Assembly: GCF_014196915.1 (NCBI RefSeq) | Contig: NZ_JACIEP010000022.1 | Coordinates: 1-61,090 of the forward strand | Source of the DNA: Dysgonomonas hofstadii | GTDB taxonomy: Bacteria; Bacteroidota; Bacteroidia; Bacteroidales; Dysgonomonadaceae | Length of the DNA stretch: 61,090 nucleotides | Direction: 5' to 3' | Part shown: piece after piece, positions 41,483-51,155 of the stretch | Numbering within the stretch: position 1 is the first letter of the stretch | Layout of the letters: each line of letters opens with the position of its first letter | Program-made: the position numbers and the translations under genes | The notes under the pieces: model-generated | What the model was told of the DNA's origin: nothing | What the model saw: only the letters and a program-made list of their open reading frames with translations | Database searches by the model: none

Positions 41483-42628
41483 TTAGAGCTTCATGCCTTT
41501 TTTTTCTTCTTTTGGTAGCGGACTACTACCCACCGATGCAATCACGAACCTGTCTCCCATAGCTTCTTTCACTCCTTGCAAAGTATTTGGCAAAGGGGCA
41601 TCTTGAATTACTGTTGATTTTGGGTTATTTTGAGATTGAACCTGATCTTTTTCAGAAACATTTTCTTGTCCCTCACTTTGCTCGATGGGCTTCAATGATA
41701 ACTCTATCTTACGCTCCAAAGCTGTGAGCTCCGTTTTCAAGTCCTTTAGATCATTCTCTTTCGACCACACGCTTTCGACTACTTGCCTGAGAACGGGTAC
41801 ATCCTGCATCCGTTTATCGGTGTCTGCTTGGTACTTCTCCAAAAGTTTGGGCATACTGTCGAGTGCATTTAAGAAATTCAGTGAAGCAGTTTTGGGGTCG
41901 GCCGCCAAACTCCCGTAATTGTAGTTATAAAGTATCTGTCCCTCGCCACGTATAAAAAATCGGTTTTGTATCAGATCAAAACCATCTTTGTTCGTAGTTT
42001 CGGATTTTACCAACAAATCAAAACCATATAGCGAACCGATTTTCTCGTGTGCCCCATGTGTGCGTGCCCTATCCGAAATTTGGTTCAACTTCTTCCCAAT
42101 GGCAATTGGGTCTGTGGCTTGAAACCCATCCAAATTTATAGGATTCAGCCGCGAGCCATCAGGAGCAACCTGCACTCGACTATTGAACGCTTCCACATCT
42201 TTAGAGATGCGATCAATATAACCCTTATTAGATTCTACGGTCTGCATGATGTTCTCTAATTTGTAGCGGCTCGAAGATTTGCCCCGAACGAAAGCCTGCT
42301 TTTCACTATCCAAAGCAGCGATCTTCTTTTCTATTCTAGCTTTCTCCAATAATTCGGTGTTTCCCGAAAGGATAGCTACATATTCAGAGAAATTCATGCC
42401 GCTTTTTTCATCCATACTGCCCTCGTCAATGGTACGAGTACCCAAATTGTTATTTTTAAGCTGTTTGATAAATAACTGCTTGTTGTGAAGTAATCCAAAT
42501 TTATAGGCATCCAATGATTTTTCAACAGCATAAATCTTTACATCTACCTTATTATCAGCATATAGTTTGGCTATTTCGTTGCCCTTTCGTATTGCCCTTC
42601 CGTCGCGCTGCTCCAGATCGCTTGGCCG
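41483..42628 (-). CDS. Methylase-helicase, 3' exon (after the group II intron)
   Basis: This is the C-terminal 381 residues of the gene whose first part is at 45063-49730. It begins RPSDLEQRDGRAIRKGNE, the second half of helicase motif VI with the arginine finger, then a helical region, and ends with a polar tail (KPIEQSEGQENVSEKDQ ... KGMKL). The open frame extends upstream to 42745, but residues up to PD before RPSDLEQ are intron sequence. Full protein after splicing is about 1937 residues. Confidence 0.88.
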   Translation of the reverse strand, partial: RPSDLEQRDGRAIRKGNEIAKLYADNKVDVKIYAVEKSLDAYKFGLLHNKQLFIKQLKNNNLGTRTIDEGSMDEKSGMNFSEYVAILSGNTELLEKARIEKKIAALDSEKQAFVRGKSSSRYKLENIMQTVESNKGYIDRISKDVEAFNSRVQVAPDGSRLNPINLDGFQATDPIAIGKKLNQISDRARTHGAHEKIGSLYGFDLLVKSETTNKDGFDLIQNRFFIRGEGQILYNYNYGSLAADPKTASLNFLNALDSMPKLLEKYQADTDKRMQDVPVLRQVVESVWSKENDLKDLKTELTALERKIELSLKPIEQSEGQENVSEKDQVQSQNNPKSTVIQDAPLPNTLQGVKEAMGDRFVIASVGSSPLPKEEKKGMKL

Positions 42629-42669
42629 ATCGGGTAGGTCAGCGACATTACTGCCGCTTTCCCCCCTAA

Positions 42670-42703
42670 GAACCGTACGTGAGCGTTTCCACTCATACGG
42701 CTC
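42670..42703 (-). ncRNA. Group II intron domain V
   Basis: A 34-base hairpin on the minus strand starting GAGCCGTATGAG, with a GAAA-type tetraloop region (GGAAAC) and ending CACGTACGGTTC. This is the catalytic domain V, highly conserved in sequence, and it shows that the intron core is intact. Confidence 0.92.
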
Positions 42704-42750
42704 AAGCAATTCTAAGTTTCTATTTGTATATTGAAACCGGCTCATAACTT

Positions 42751-44406
42751 CTAATTTTGTTGTTTTCTAAATTGTTTGTAACATTTATCGTGCACCAAAG
42801 ACCTCTGTATCTTGCCATTTACAACCTTTTCAGTTACATTCCACGGCGAAACACGGTCAATCGGCATACCGCATAGAGGGCATTTCCTGTCTTGCTTTTT
42901 CCATAGGTAAAGCAAGGAATTCCTCCCTTTCAGCGTAACAAGCATTTTTTGGGTTTCCCTTTGGTCGAAGTATTTATCATACTCAGGGTCAAAAGGATTA
43001 GCATCCCCTTTAATTTGTGTATATTGGATAAAATGGATATTCGACAGATTTTTCAATGTCAGACTATCCTGCTTTCCATTTGGCTTCTTAAAGTATGATG
43101 TGAAGTGCCATCCGTTTCCTTTTGCAACATGCCAATATTTGTCGGCTATCCAGCGTTTACCCTTTTTTGAGTGCCTGCGTTTAGCCCATTGCCATAATGC
43201 GTTGAACATTTGATGGTCAGCCCAGTGGAACGCATCTCTGGTAGCCCCGTGTCGGTAATAGTTGCCCCAACCTGTTATCATCGGATTCAATAGCCGTATC
43301 AGTGACTCCTGCTTGCACGCCTTGTTACTCTTGATGGTCGTTCTGACTTTTGCGAGAAAACGTTTTTGTGCAGGCTTGGATGGTTTTGTCAATATTTGAT
43401 TCTTGAACTTCCTGATATTGAATCCGAGAAAATCGAAGCCATCGTTGATATTGGTTATCATCGTTTTCTCCTCCGACAGGGTTAATCCTCTTTCAGCGAG
43501 AAATTCAGCAACCAATGGTTTGATTTCCGTTTCCAATACCTCTCTGTTTTCTGACGTGATAATAAAGTCATCAGCATAACGAATCAGATTCACCATTGGT
43601 GAATAACGTTCGCCTTTGATTGTTTTTCGTTTATACCTGTCAGAGAGAATCTTCTGTAGTCCATCCAGAGCCATATTCGCCAAAGTTGGCGATATGATAC
43701 CGCCTTGCGGTGTCCCTTCTTCTGTCGGAAATAACTGTTTATTAAAGACAAAGCCACATCCCAGCCACTTACGAAGCATCACTTTATCCATAGGGATATT
43801 GTTCAGCAGCCATTCATGACTGATATGGTCGAAGCATCCTTTAATATCTCCCTCCAGAATCCATTCGGGAGAATATCCTTTGCGTAGTACATTATGGCAT
43901 TGCCCGACAGCATCCATCGTACAGCGTTCCTTCCGGAATCCGTACGAACGGGTATCAGCCGTAGTTTCTGCCACAGGCTCTAACGCCATCAGGTAAAGGG
44001 CTTGCATGGCTCGGTCTCTCATTGTCGGTATTCCCAACGGTCGAAGTTTACCATTGCTTTTCTTAATATGAATCCGTCTTAGAGGTTGTGGCTGGTAGCC
44101 ACGTCTTTTGAGCGTTCCAATTGCCTGAAACTTTGTTTGAGAGTCTTCCCATGTTACAAGGTCAACCCCTGCGGTTTTACTGCCGCTATTCGAAGTTACT
44201 CTTCTTACCGCCAACGCTTTGGCGTAGAACGAGTGAGTAAGCGTCCATTGCAAAGCTTTCACCCTGCCATATCTACCCTCTTTTTGAGCCTTTACAATTC
44301 GTGCTTGAAGCTTCTTTATAGCCAGCTCACATCTGGGCCAGTCAAGACTGTCCCAAGATGATTGCTGATTATCAGCAGGTGCACACGATGTTTTAATGTC
44401 GTTCAT
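42751..44406 (-). CDS. ltrA: Group II intron reverse transcriptase/maturase
   Basis: Intron-encoded protein of about 551 residues that splices the intron RNA and reverse-transcribes it into new DNA sites. The RT domain has YGFRKERCTMDA, GDIKGCFDHISH, EGTPQGGIISPTLANM and the catalytic IRYADDF (YADD about 277-280). The X/maturase domain includes GWGNYYRHGATRDAF. The end is an HNH-type endonuclease remnant or domain with CPLCGMPID ... VHDKCYK. I start at ATG 44406, preceded by GAGGAAAAGCAA; the longer frame begins at a TTG. All key residues are present, so the intron may still be mobile. Confidence 0.95.
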   Translation of the reverse strand: MNDIKTSCAPADNQQSSWDSLDWPRCELAIKKLQARIVKAQKEGRYGRVKALQWTLTHSFYAKALAVRRVTSNSGSKTAGVDLVTWEDSQTKFQAIGTLKRRGYQPQPLRRIHIKKSNGKLRPLGIPTMRDRAMQALYLMALEPVAETTADTRSYGFRKERCTMDAVGQCHNVLRKGYSPEWILEGDIKGCFDHISHEWLLNNIPMDKVMLRKWLGCGFVFNKQLFPTEEGTPQGGIISPTLANMALDGLQKILSDRYKRKTIKGERYSPMVNLIRYADDFIITSENREVLETEIKPLVAEFLAERGLTLSEEKTMITNINDGFDFLGFNIRKFKNQILTKPSKPAQKRFLAKVRTTIKSNKACKQESLIRLLNPMITGWGNYYRHGATRDAFHWADHQMFNALWQWAKRRHSKKGKRWIADKYWHVAKGNGWHFTSYFKKPNGKQDSLTLKNLSNIHFIQYTQIKGDANPFDPEYDKYFDQRETQKMLVTLKGRNSLLYLWKKQDRKCPLCGMPIDRVSPWNVTEKVVNGKIQRSLVHDKCYKQFRKQQN

Positions 44407-45062
44407 TTGCTTTTCCTCTTTCAAAAGTTCTAAAAGTTAATTGTAAAGAATTACCTAACGCAGAAGTTTGCCCACTTTCGTGTCGGATAATGTCGTCCCA
44501 CTCAATCCATAAGCAGGGCTCAAACCGTATCTCCCTCATTACAAGGGAAGCATTCGCTTTTTCTGCAATCTTATACCTGCATTCCATTCGGCTTACCTTA
44601 CGGCTCGCTTACCTGTCATTATGACAGGAGAAATACAGGCTTACCACGTTCCACGTACAATGACTTACGAGTAGGTTAGGTCCCGTCTCATCCACCGACA
44701 GCCCTTATATCCGTGTAATCCCACCATGGAGGGGATTAACTGGCTGCATCCCATTTTGGGTGGAGCTTGAAATAGTATCTTACGCTCCCTTACGACTTTA
44801 CGATGTTTACACAACAGTTCGCTTATGCTAACCATACTACTCAGCCTAGCCTCCCGACTGTATGATACTAACAGCCATTGATTTCCACTCACGCTTCTGT
44901 CTGCCCCTTTCGGGAGGAGTACATTGTCCAACCAGCTTGATACATTATATCACTATTTGGTGCATCTGGTTGTAGGCTACTGCTGACGGAACAGCAGGTT
45001 TAAGCGTTCTCCAACTCTTTGGCAGAACTTCAAACAATCATTTACGCGACTTCGTGTCGCAC

Positions 45063-48000
45063 CCAAGGTGCGTCCAAATGATGAATAGCTACCGCCCGTT
45101 TTTGAGCGTTCACGCCTGTTCCTAACATCTCGGTAGAACCGAACATAACACGGATTTTACCCTCGTTCATATCCTTAATCATCGCTTTTCGTGCCCTCTC
45201 GCTGGTAGCTTCCTGAATAAATCTCACTTCGGATGCAGGGATACCGTAGTCCTCCACCAATTTGCGTTTAATCTCGGTGTATGGGCTCCATTGCCCCGGC
45301 TTATAGGTTCCCAAATCCGAGAATACAAACTGTGTCCCTTTCTGGGCATTGTATTTTTGGTAATAGTCCGCTATCGAAGCGGCACAATGGCTGGCTTTGT
45401 TGTCTATATGGTCGCCATACTTATCGGGGTCTATCATCCGCATATCAAGTGACATTTTACGTGCATAATCAGTCGCTATCAGCATTTTTGCTTTTTCTTC
45501 CCGTTCCGATAGTGGTGTACGTCCCAACAAAGTGGCATCGCCTGTTTTGGCAAACTCCATCAGCTTACCGATAAACTCCTGCTGGTCGGGTGTGGGTGGT
45601 ATATTGTGTAAAATCTCGTTTTTTTCGGGACGATCTATGCCAATATCCTGTGCAGTGCGATAGTCGGTTATTTCGGAATAGAAAGAAGCCAGTTCCGGCA
45701 CTTTGATAAAATAACGGAAACGTTCTTTCTGTACAATCTGATTGGTAACCGAAAACTCGTAATCTTTGGTTTTCTTGGCAAAGATAGCTGCCCAAGCATC
45801 AAAGGTATTGATACCCTGTCTTTCCAGTTCTTTGGGACGCAAATATTTGAATAACAGATACAGTTCGGTCAATGAATTAGAGATCGTTGTTCCCGACGAA
45901 TAAGTAGCTCCTAAGTCCTTGCCTGTACGTTCTTGTATGGTACGCAGGGCAAAAAGCATATTGAGTGCCCGTTGTGAACCTTCGGTATTTCCCAAGCCTG
46001 CCACACGGTCATGGCGGGTAGTAAAAGTCAGATTTTTAAATTTGTGAGATTCATCTACGAACAAATGGTCTATGCCGATCATCCGAAAATCTGACATATT
46101 ATCCTTGCGATTTTCGATCTGGTGGGCTACCCCTTCCAATTTAGCTTCAAGATTGCTTTTGCGTTTCTCACAACCTTTCAGCATCCCTCTTGATACCTCC
46201 TTACCCTGTGAACGCAGCACTTCGAGATTTTCCTCCACACTGTCGAGTTCAGCTTGTAAGATGTCCCGCTGTATCTCCGGAGATTGTGGTATCATACCGA
46301 ACTGTTCATGTGTTAAAATCACCGCATCCCAATTGTTGTTTTTCATTTCGTTGAAAATACGATTGCGGTTCTGCGGTGTAAAATCCTCCTTGCCCGGATA
46401 GAGTACCTTGGCATCAGGGTATGCCGTACAAAAGGTTTGGGCGATTTCGTGAACATTGGCTTTCAGCCCTGTAATAAGCGGTTTATTCACTAATCCGAGT
46501 CGCTTCATCTCCATTGCACCACAACACATAATCAGTGTTTTACCGCCGCCCACCTCATGGTCGATTATGCCACCACCATTCAGTTTAAGCATCCAGATGG
46601 CATCTTTCTGGCTCTTGTATAAATCGGGAATACCTAAACCTTTCAGGTCGAGTCCGGGAAAAGTCTGGTGTGATCCATCATATTCGGGACGTACAAAACA
46701 GTTGAACGTGCGGTTATACATATCGGCAAGTCTGTCTTTAAATTCGGGTGTTTGTTCTCTGAGCCATTCCGAAAAGCCGTTACGCATCTCATCTATCTTG
46801 GTATTGGCAAGCTGTATCGCTTCTCCGTCGCGTACTTTCGTCTCCTTGCCATCGACTCTGACCGTTTTTGTCATATCGGGAGTGGTGTCGTGCAAAGCAT
46901 GACGCATCAGGGCAATACCGTCAAAGGTGCGGCTTTCGCTTTTGACAGCATACTGATCGCTAATCTTGGCATTTTTAGTGTTAGAATTTATACTAAACTC
47001 ATCTCGGCTCTGTGCATAATGTATATTGACGTCCGTTTCAAAGAGGTGTGAAGCAAAAGCAGCATAGATGCCCGAAGGTATCCAGCGTTCACCAAAGTTG
47101 AAATCCAAATCGTCGAAGGCTATCGGCTTGGGTATGGCTTCCTGTAAAACGGTCAGGGATTCTTTGGCAGCTTCGTGGTCTGGATTGCGGTCAATAAAAT
47201 TCTGCACCTCATCTGCTTTAGAGATAACATTGCCCGATATAAATTTGTCCGCTACTTCATAGCCTCCCACAAGAGGATTGAAATAGATCTTACCTTTCAG
47301 TTCATCAAGTATTCCCTCTTGTGTATTCGTCGTTAGAGAAACCATATAATCCAAATTGACCGCTCCGTATTTATTGAGACTGGATACAAGAGCTTCGTAT
47401 GCGTTATCTACTTTAGAAATCTCATCGGGATTAAAGGCTACGGGACGTTCAAAGATATCTGCCTTAATTGCTTTACCCTCTCGGTAACGTTCTAGCGAAA
47501 GTATTTCCCTTCCTGCGGCATCCATCTTGATGAGGTCGAGATTCTTTGCATCGTTCAGATTTCCGAATTTTTGTGTAAAATCATCATACAAGCGATTGAG
47601 CATCTGCCGTAATGCGGGATTTTCTTTCAGTGTATCGGCTTCGTTATTGTACAGATGGTTGTAAGTATCGCGTATCTCAATATATAGCGATGCCCGTTTT
47701 TGTTGATTCGGTGATAAATCCAAAGGATGAAACATAGGTTGGTGTCCGTCCATATCCCGCAGGTAACCGATACGGTTATCCGCATCACTCACCAATGAAC
47801 CATCCTTATAATGTTTTGGCAATCCATTTTCGGGTATTGGCATCGGAATAGGTTTCAATCGTTCCGCCTTTTCCTTGTCTAAACGTTCTGCACGTTGTTC
47901 GGGTGTTTCAGTTGGTGTACTTGTTGCTGGACTTTTAGGTTGTACTCCCTTTTGCTGGCTGGCTTTAGGTTGTGGTATAGGCATACGGCGACGGGAACGC

Positions 48001-49730
48001 TTAGGCTGTTTAATCTGTGAACGTTCTTCGGCTGAAAAACCAAACAAGTCGTACAAGGTAACAATCGGCTGTTGCTGCATATCAGGTGGCGGTACTTCCC
48101 TTTGTTCTATAACTTCTCCGGTATTCGTATTTACAAACAATCCGCTGGCTTTATCCCTGATAATTGTATCTTTTTCTTCTGTTGTTGGTACAGCTTTCGT
48201 TTCTTCTTTTGGCTGGTCAATGCGTGGCTCTACAACTGCTTTTCTCCCCTGCTCGGAGAGTTCTGCCCATGCTTTGCGGTTTCTGGCTTCACCAAAAGGA
48301 TGGAAAAGGACTAAATCTTCTTCAATAGGTTCATAAGCCGATTTATGACTTAATTTCACCATATCCGAAACAGATATTTCCTGTATGCTTTTTGGTTCTT
48401 GGATTTGTTTTGTTGTTTCGGATTGTTGTACTGTCGGCTGTGTCAGAAAATCCTCTACTTCTTGCCAAAATGGATTAAGGTCATCGGAAAAACGAGTTTC
48501 ATCTAAATTGGGTGTCTGCCTCATTTCCACAGTGGGAGCTACCTGTGATTGCAATTGTTCTGATGTACTCTGTGCATGGCTTTGATAATGCTGTACATCT
48601 AAATGTTGAGTAAAATCTTCATTCAGCATCCGATACAATGTGGCGGCAATAGCTTCCGTTCCTCCCGAATGAGTAAATTCCATTGCAGGTTTTCCATAAG
48701 GATCTGTACCGACTTTTACATCGGTCTGTATCACCCTATCGAAGTCTTTGAACAAATTGTTTACGGATATGCCGTTGGATAGTTTACGGGATTCGATAAA
48801 ATCCTGTTGTCGTTGGCTCGGTAAAATAGTTGTATTCTTACGTTGCAGGATAATCAGATCGCTGCCGACTTCTGTTCCTGCTTCCTCTGTAAACAGGTTA
48901 TTGGGTAATCGGATGGCGGAAACAACATTGCAACTATTCATCAGATGTTCACGGATCGGTTTGTTCTGCTCCGAATTAAGAACTCCTTGCGAAGTAATAA
49001 AAGCTATCAATCCTCCCTCACGGGCAGCCATCACACTTTTGGTGAAAAAATAATTATGGATTGCCTTTGTCGATTGACTTACTGCGGGTATCTCATGTTT
49101 GTAGAGCAAAGGATCAAATACAGCAACATCCCCGAAAGGAATGTTGGAAGCAATTACATCATAATGCTGTGAGTATCGTCCTTCCATCTTCTCATAGCCT
49201 TCAATCCGTATGTTATCTTGTGGGTGAAGGTGCGAGAGAATCTTACCTGTCAGCAGGTCTTTTTCAAAAGCTGTTACTTTTGCATCAGGAACAGTTTCTT
49301 TGAACGAGGATATAAACGCTCCGGCTCCAGCACTCGGTTCAAGAAAACGTTGAGGTTTGATACCACTGTTATTCAGAGCGAGTGCCAAAGCATCAATAAC
49401 GGGCTTGGGGGTATAGAAAGCGGTCAGCACCGAATTTTTAAGGGAGCTTACATAGCGTTTGTATTCAGCATCATCTTTCGCTCCATTCCGTAACACTTGG
49501 TGCAATTCGGTTACCAGAGGGAACAAATCATGCTCCGAGGCTTTCCAATATTGTATATCTTCTTGTTTGGCGGCGGGATTCAACACGGCTTTTATCCCTC
49601 CGAAACCGGAATAGGCTGCCAATTTTATTTTTTCATCATCGGTAGCCTGCCTTTTCTCTTTATCAAGAGCAAAAGCAATGCTTATTGCCTCGATATTGTC
49701 CCGAAGATGGGCTTTCTTATTATAAGCCAT
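45063..49730 (-). CDS. Methylase-helicase of the conjugative element, 5' exon
   Basis: First 1556 residues of a protein of about 1937. An N6-adenine methylase-like domain comes first, with motif I EPSAGAG (131-137) and the NPPF-equivalent SNIPFG (195-200), where the catalytic Pro-Pro is replaced by Ile-Pro. A long Pro/Gln/Glu-rich linker spans about 390-640. An SNF2-type helicase follows with Walker A HEVGGGKT (about 1060) and Walker B DESHKF (about 1227), ending LDAPW at the intron. Such proteins are standard in Bacteroidales conjugative elements; the role is unproven but may protect or unwind transferred DNA. The start overlaps the DUF1896 stop by 11 bases. Confidence 0.9.
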
Positions 49731-50163
49731 TTTCGAGCAGGATTTGTATTTCGCCTGTCAGTTCCGTGTAAAACTGATTGTACTCTGGTGTATCGGCAAA
49801 ATCATCAGACAAGGTGTATTTCTGAATCGTATCCGCAAGGCGGGATACTAGCTCCATTGCTATGCCTTCGGCTTGTGAAGGGTTTACTTCTTCTGAAAAT
49901 TCATCCCAGAGGATAGTTACAAGGGTTCGGTAGGTGGAGAAATGCAAGTCTTCATAGAGGACTTGTGAAGAGATTACTTCTGCTTCGTCGTGGGTATGAC
50001 CTTCTTTTATAGCTTGGCTATACATTTCTGCTGCGGCATCGCCACGTACAGCAATAAATTCATGGTCAATGGCTTTGTCGGGGTGTGTATCACGTAGGTA
50101 GGATAATAGGGATAGTCGGAAATAAGACAGATCTGTGACTGTCGTCTTTGGTTTTGTTGTCAT
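49720..50163 (-). CDS. DUF1896 family protein
   Basis: A 147-residue DUF1896 protein ([35 protein letters not shown] is the family opening, split here only for length: [16 protein letters not shown] then [16 protein letters not shown]). It is acidic and helical, cytoplasmic, and always found beside the methylase-helicase in Bacteroides conjugative elements; the function is unknown. I start at ATG 50163 since this ATG is overlapped by the leader mini-ORF stop; the longer frame upstream runs through the leader hairpin. Overlaps the helicase start by 11 bases. Confidence 0.85.
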   Translation of the reverse strand: MTTKPKTTVTDLSYFRLSLLSYLRDTHPDKAIDHEFIAVRGDAAAEMYSQAIKEGHTHDEAEVISSQVLYEDLHFSTYRTLVTILWDEFSEEVNPSQAEGIAMELVSRLADTIQKYTLSDDFADTPEYNQFYTELTGEIQILLENGL

Positions 50164-50193
50164 ATCATTGATTTTTAGTGGGGTCGAAGACCC
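50160..50193 (-). promoter_or_regulatory. Hairpin/box/mini-ORF leader of DUF1896
   Basis: Minus strand: hairpin GGGTC-TTC-GACCC (50193-50181), box CACTAAAAATCA (50180-50169), mini-ORF ATG-ATA-TGA (50168-50160). The TGA overlaps the DUF1896 ATG as ATGA. Same layout as at topB and mobA. Confidence 0.65.
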
Positions 50194-50292
50194 TTTTGTT
50201 ATTGCTTTTATGAGAGTAGATATACCAATAGGCTTAGACCTAATGATATACCACAAAGCACTTTCTTTAGCTTATAGTTTGGGAAAGAAAAA

Positions 50293-50336
50293 GGCATCCG
50301 GAGCTTAGCTCTGGATGCCACCACTAAAAAATCAAT
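50293..50336 (+). promoter_or_regulatory. Fourth leader-like hairpin with CCACTAAAAAATCAATG box, opposite strand
   Basis: GGCATCCGGAGC (50293-50304) pairs with GCTCTGGATGCC (50308-50319) with one wobble, followed by ACCACTAAAAAATCAATG on the plus strand. The ATG opens only MLNDYSES-stop, so no gene follows directly. On the minus strand the same hairpin is followed by TTTTTCTTT and can work as a terminator. Confidence 0.5.
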
Positions 50337-50452
50337 GTTAAACGACTATTCCGAATCGTAGAACAAAGACCTTTCAGTGGCAAATATAGTGAAATTATTA
50401 TTTCAATGGTCGCTTCTTTCTTGGTCTCATTGTGTATCCAATCACTTATATT

Positions 50453-50460
50453 TAAATTTG
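50453..50460 (+). promoter_or_regulatory. Promoter of the GNAT gene
   Basis: TAAATTTG at 50453-50460 fits TAnnTTTG, with TTG at 50430-50432, 20 bases upstream, and stands 38 bases before the ATG. Confidence 0.5.
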
Positions 50461-50498
50461 TCTGATTAATTGAACCGTAATATCAATAAGCAATTGTC

Positions 50499-51149
50499 AT
50501 GTCCTTACCTGATGTCCGAATAGATAAATTGAAAGAATCTGAATATGAAGAGGTCGCTGCTATTTTAGTAGATGCTTTTGAATCGAATCTGGCCTATACT
50601 TCAATCTTTGTAAATAAGGATAGATTGCGAGACGGATTGTTCTGGTTATTCAAAACCAATCTATACCTGATAAACAAAAGACAATCTGTGACAAAAGTCG
50701 TTAGAATGAAAAATTCAAGGGAAATAATAGGAGTATTTAGCTTATTACCTCCCAATGGAGTAAAATCTGAATTTCGTGATTATTTCAAGATCGGATTACC
50801 CCGATTTATTATGAATTTTGGATTCGCTGCTTTACGCACGATGCTTAAGATGGATTCTCTCAATAAACAGCTTCTAACAAATGCTATCGGAACCAATGAA
50901 TATTATTATTTGTCGATGGTTGCTATAAAAGCTAACTATCAAGGATATGGAATTGGTTCTTATATGATTGACGATTGCTTACAACAATTGAGATCTATAA
51001 ATCGGATATGCCATATTGTTGGTTTAACAACCCAACTTCCGGAAAACGTCACTTTTTATAATCGCTTAGGATTCCAAAAATTAGATGAAGGTGAAATTCA
51101 ACTGAAGAAGGGCTGTTATTACAATTACAATATGAAATTGGATCTATAA
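50499..51149 (+). CDS. GNAT-family N-acetyltransferase (cargo)
   Basis: A 216-residue acetyl-CoA-dependent acetyltransferase. Motif A is LSMVAIKANYQGYGIGSYMI (acetyl-CoA pyrophosphate loop QGYGIG) and motif B VTFYNRLGFQKL. The substrate is unknown. It is on the opposite strand to the conjugation genes, with its own promoter, placed between topB and DUF1896, so it is probably a cargo insertion. AT-rich codon use is closer to the chromosomal part of the window than to the flanking element genes. Confidence 0.85.
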   Translation: MSLPDVRIDKLKESEYEEVAAILVDAFESNLAYTSIFVNKDRLRDGLFWLFKTNLYLINKRQSVTKVVRMKNSREIIGVFSLLPPNGVKSEFRDYFKIGLPRFIMNFGFAALRTMLKMDSLNKQLLTNAIGTNEYYYLSMVAIKANYQGYGIGSYMIDDCLQQLRSINRICHIVGLTTQLPENVTFYNRLGFQKLDEGEIQLKKGCYYNYNMKLDL

Positions 51150-51155
51150 CTTTAC

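Larger units (their letters stand above)
42629..45062 (-). mobile_element. Group II intron interrupting the methylase-helicase gene
   Basis: On the minus strand the intron starts GTGCGAC at 45062 (the GUGYG consensus) and ends CTACCCGAT at 42629, 2434 bases. Exact removal joins TGG to CGG and restores LDAPW-RPSDLEQR in frame. The maturase gene lies in domain IV, domain V is at 42670-42703 and domain VI at 42629-42669. The 5' part (about 44407-45062) is the folded domain I-III RNA and has no gene. Confidence 0.95.

Noticed and set aside
42629-42745. N-terminal extension of the helicase 3' exon frame (MSRFQYTNRN...)
   Set aside because: It is the translated 3' end of the group II intron, including domains V and VI, and is removed by splicing.
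44407-45062. Short minus-strand frames in the intron 5' part (for example near 44665-44931)
   Set aside because: This is group II intron domain I-III RNA and the frames match no protein family.
45042-49730. Many plus-strand frames of 60-150 codons opposite the methylase-helicase
   Set aside because: The sense frame has clear domains throughout; the antisense frames have no family features.
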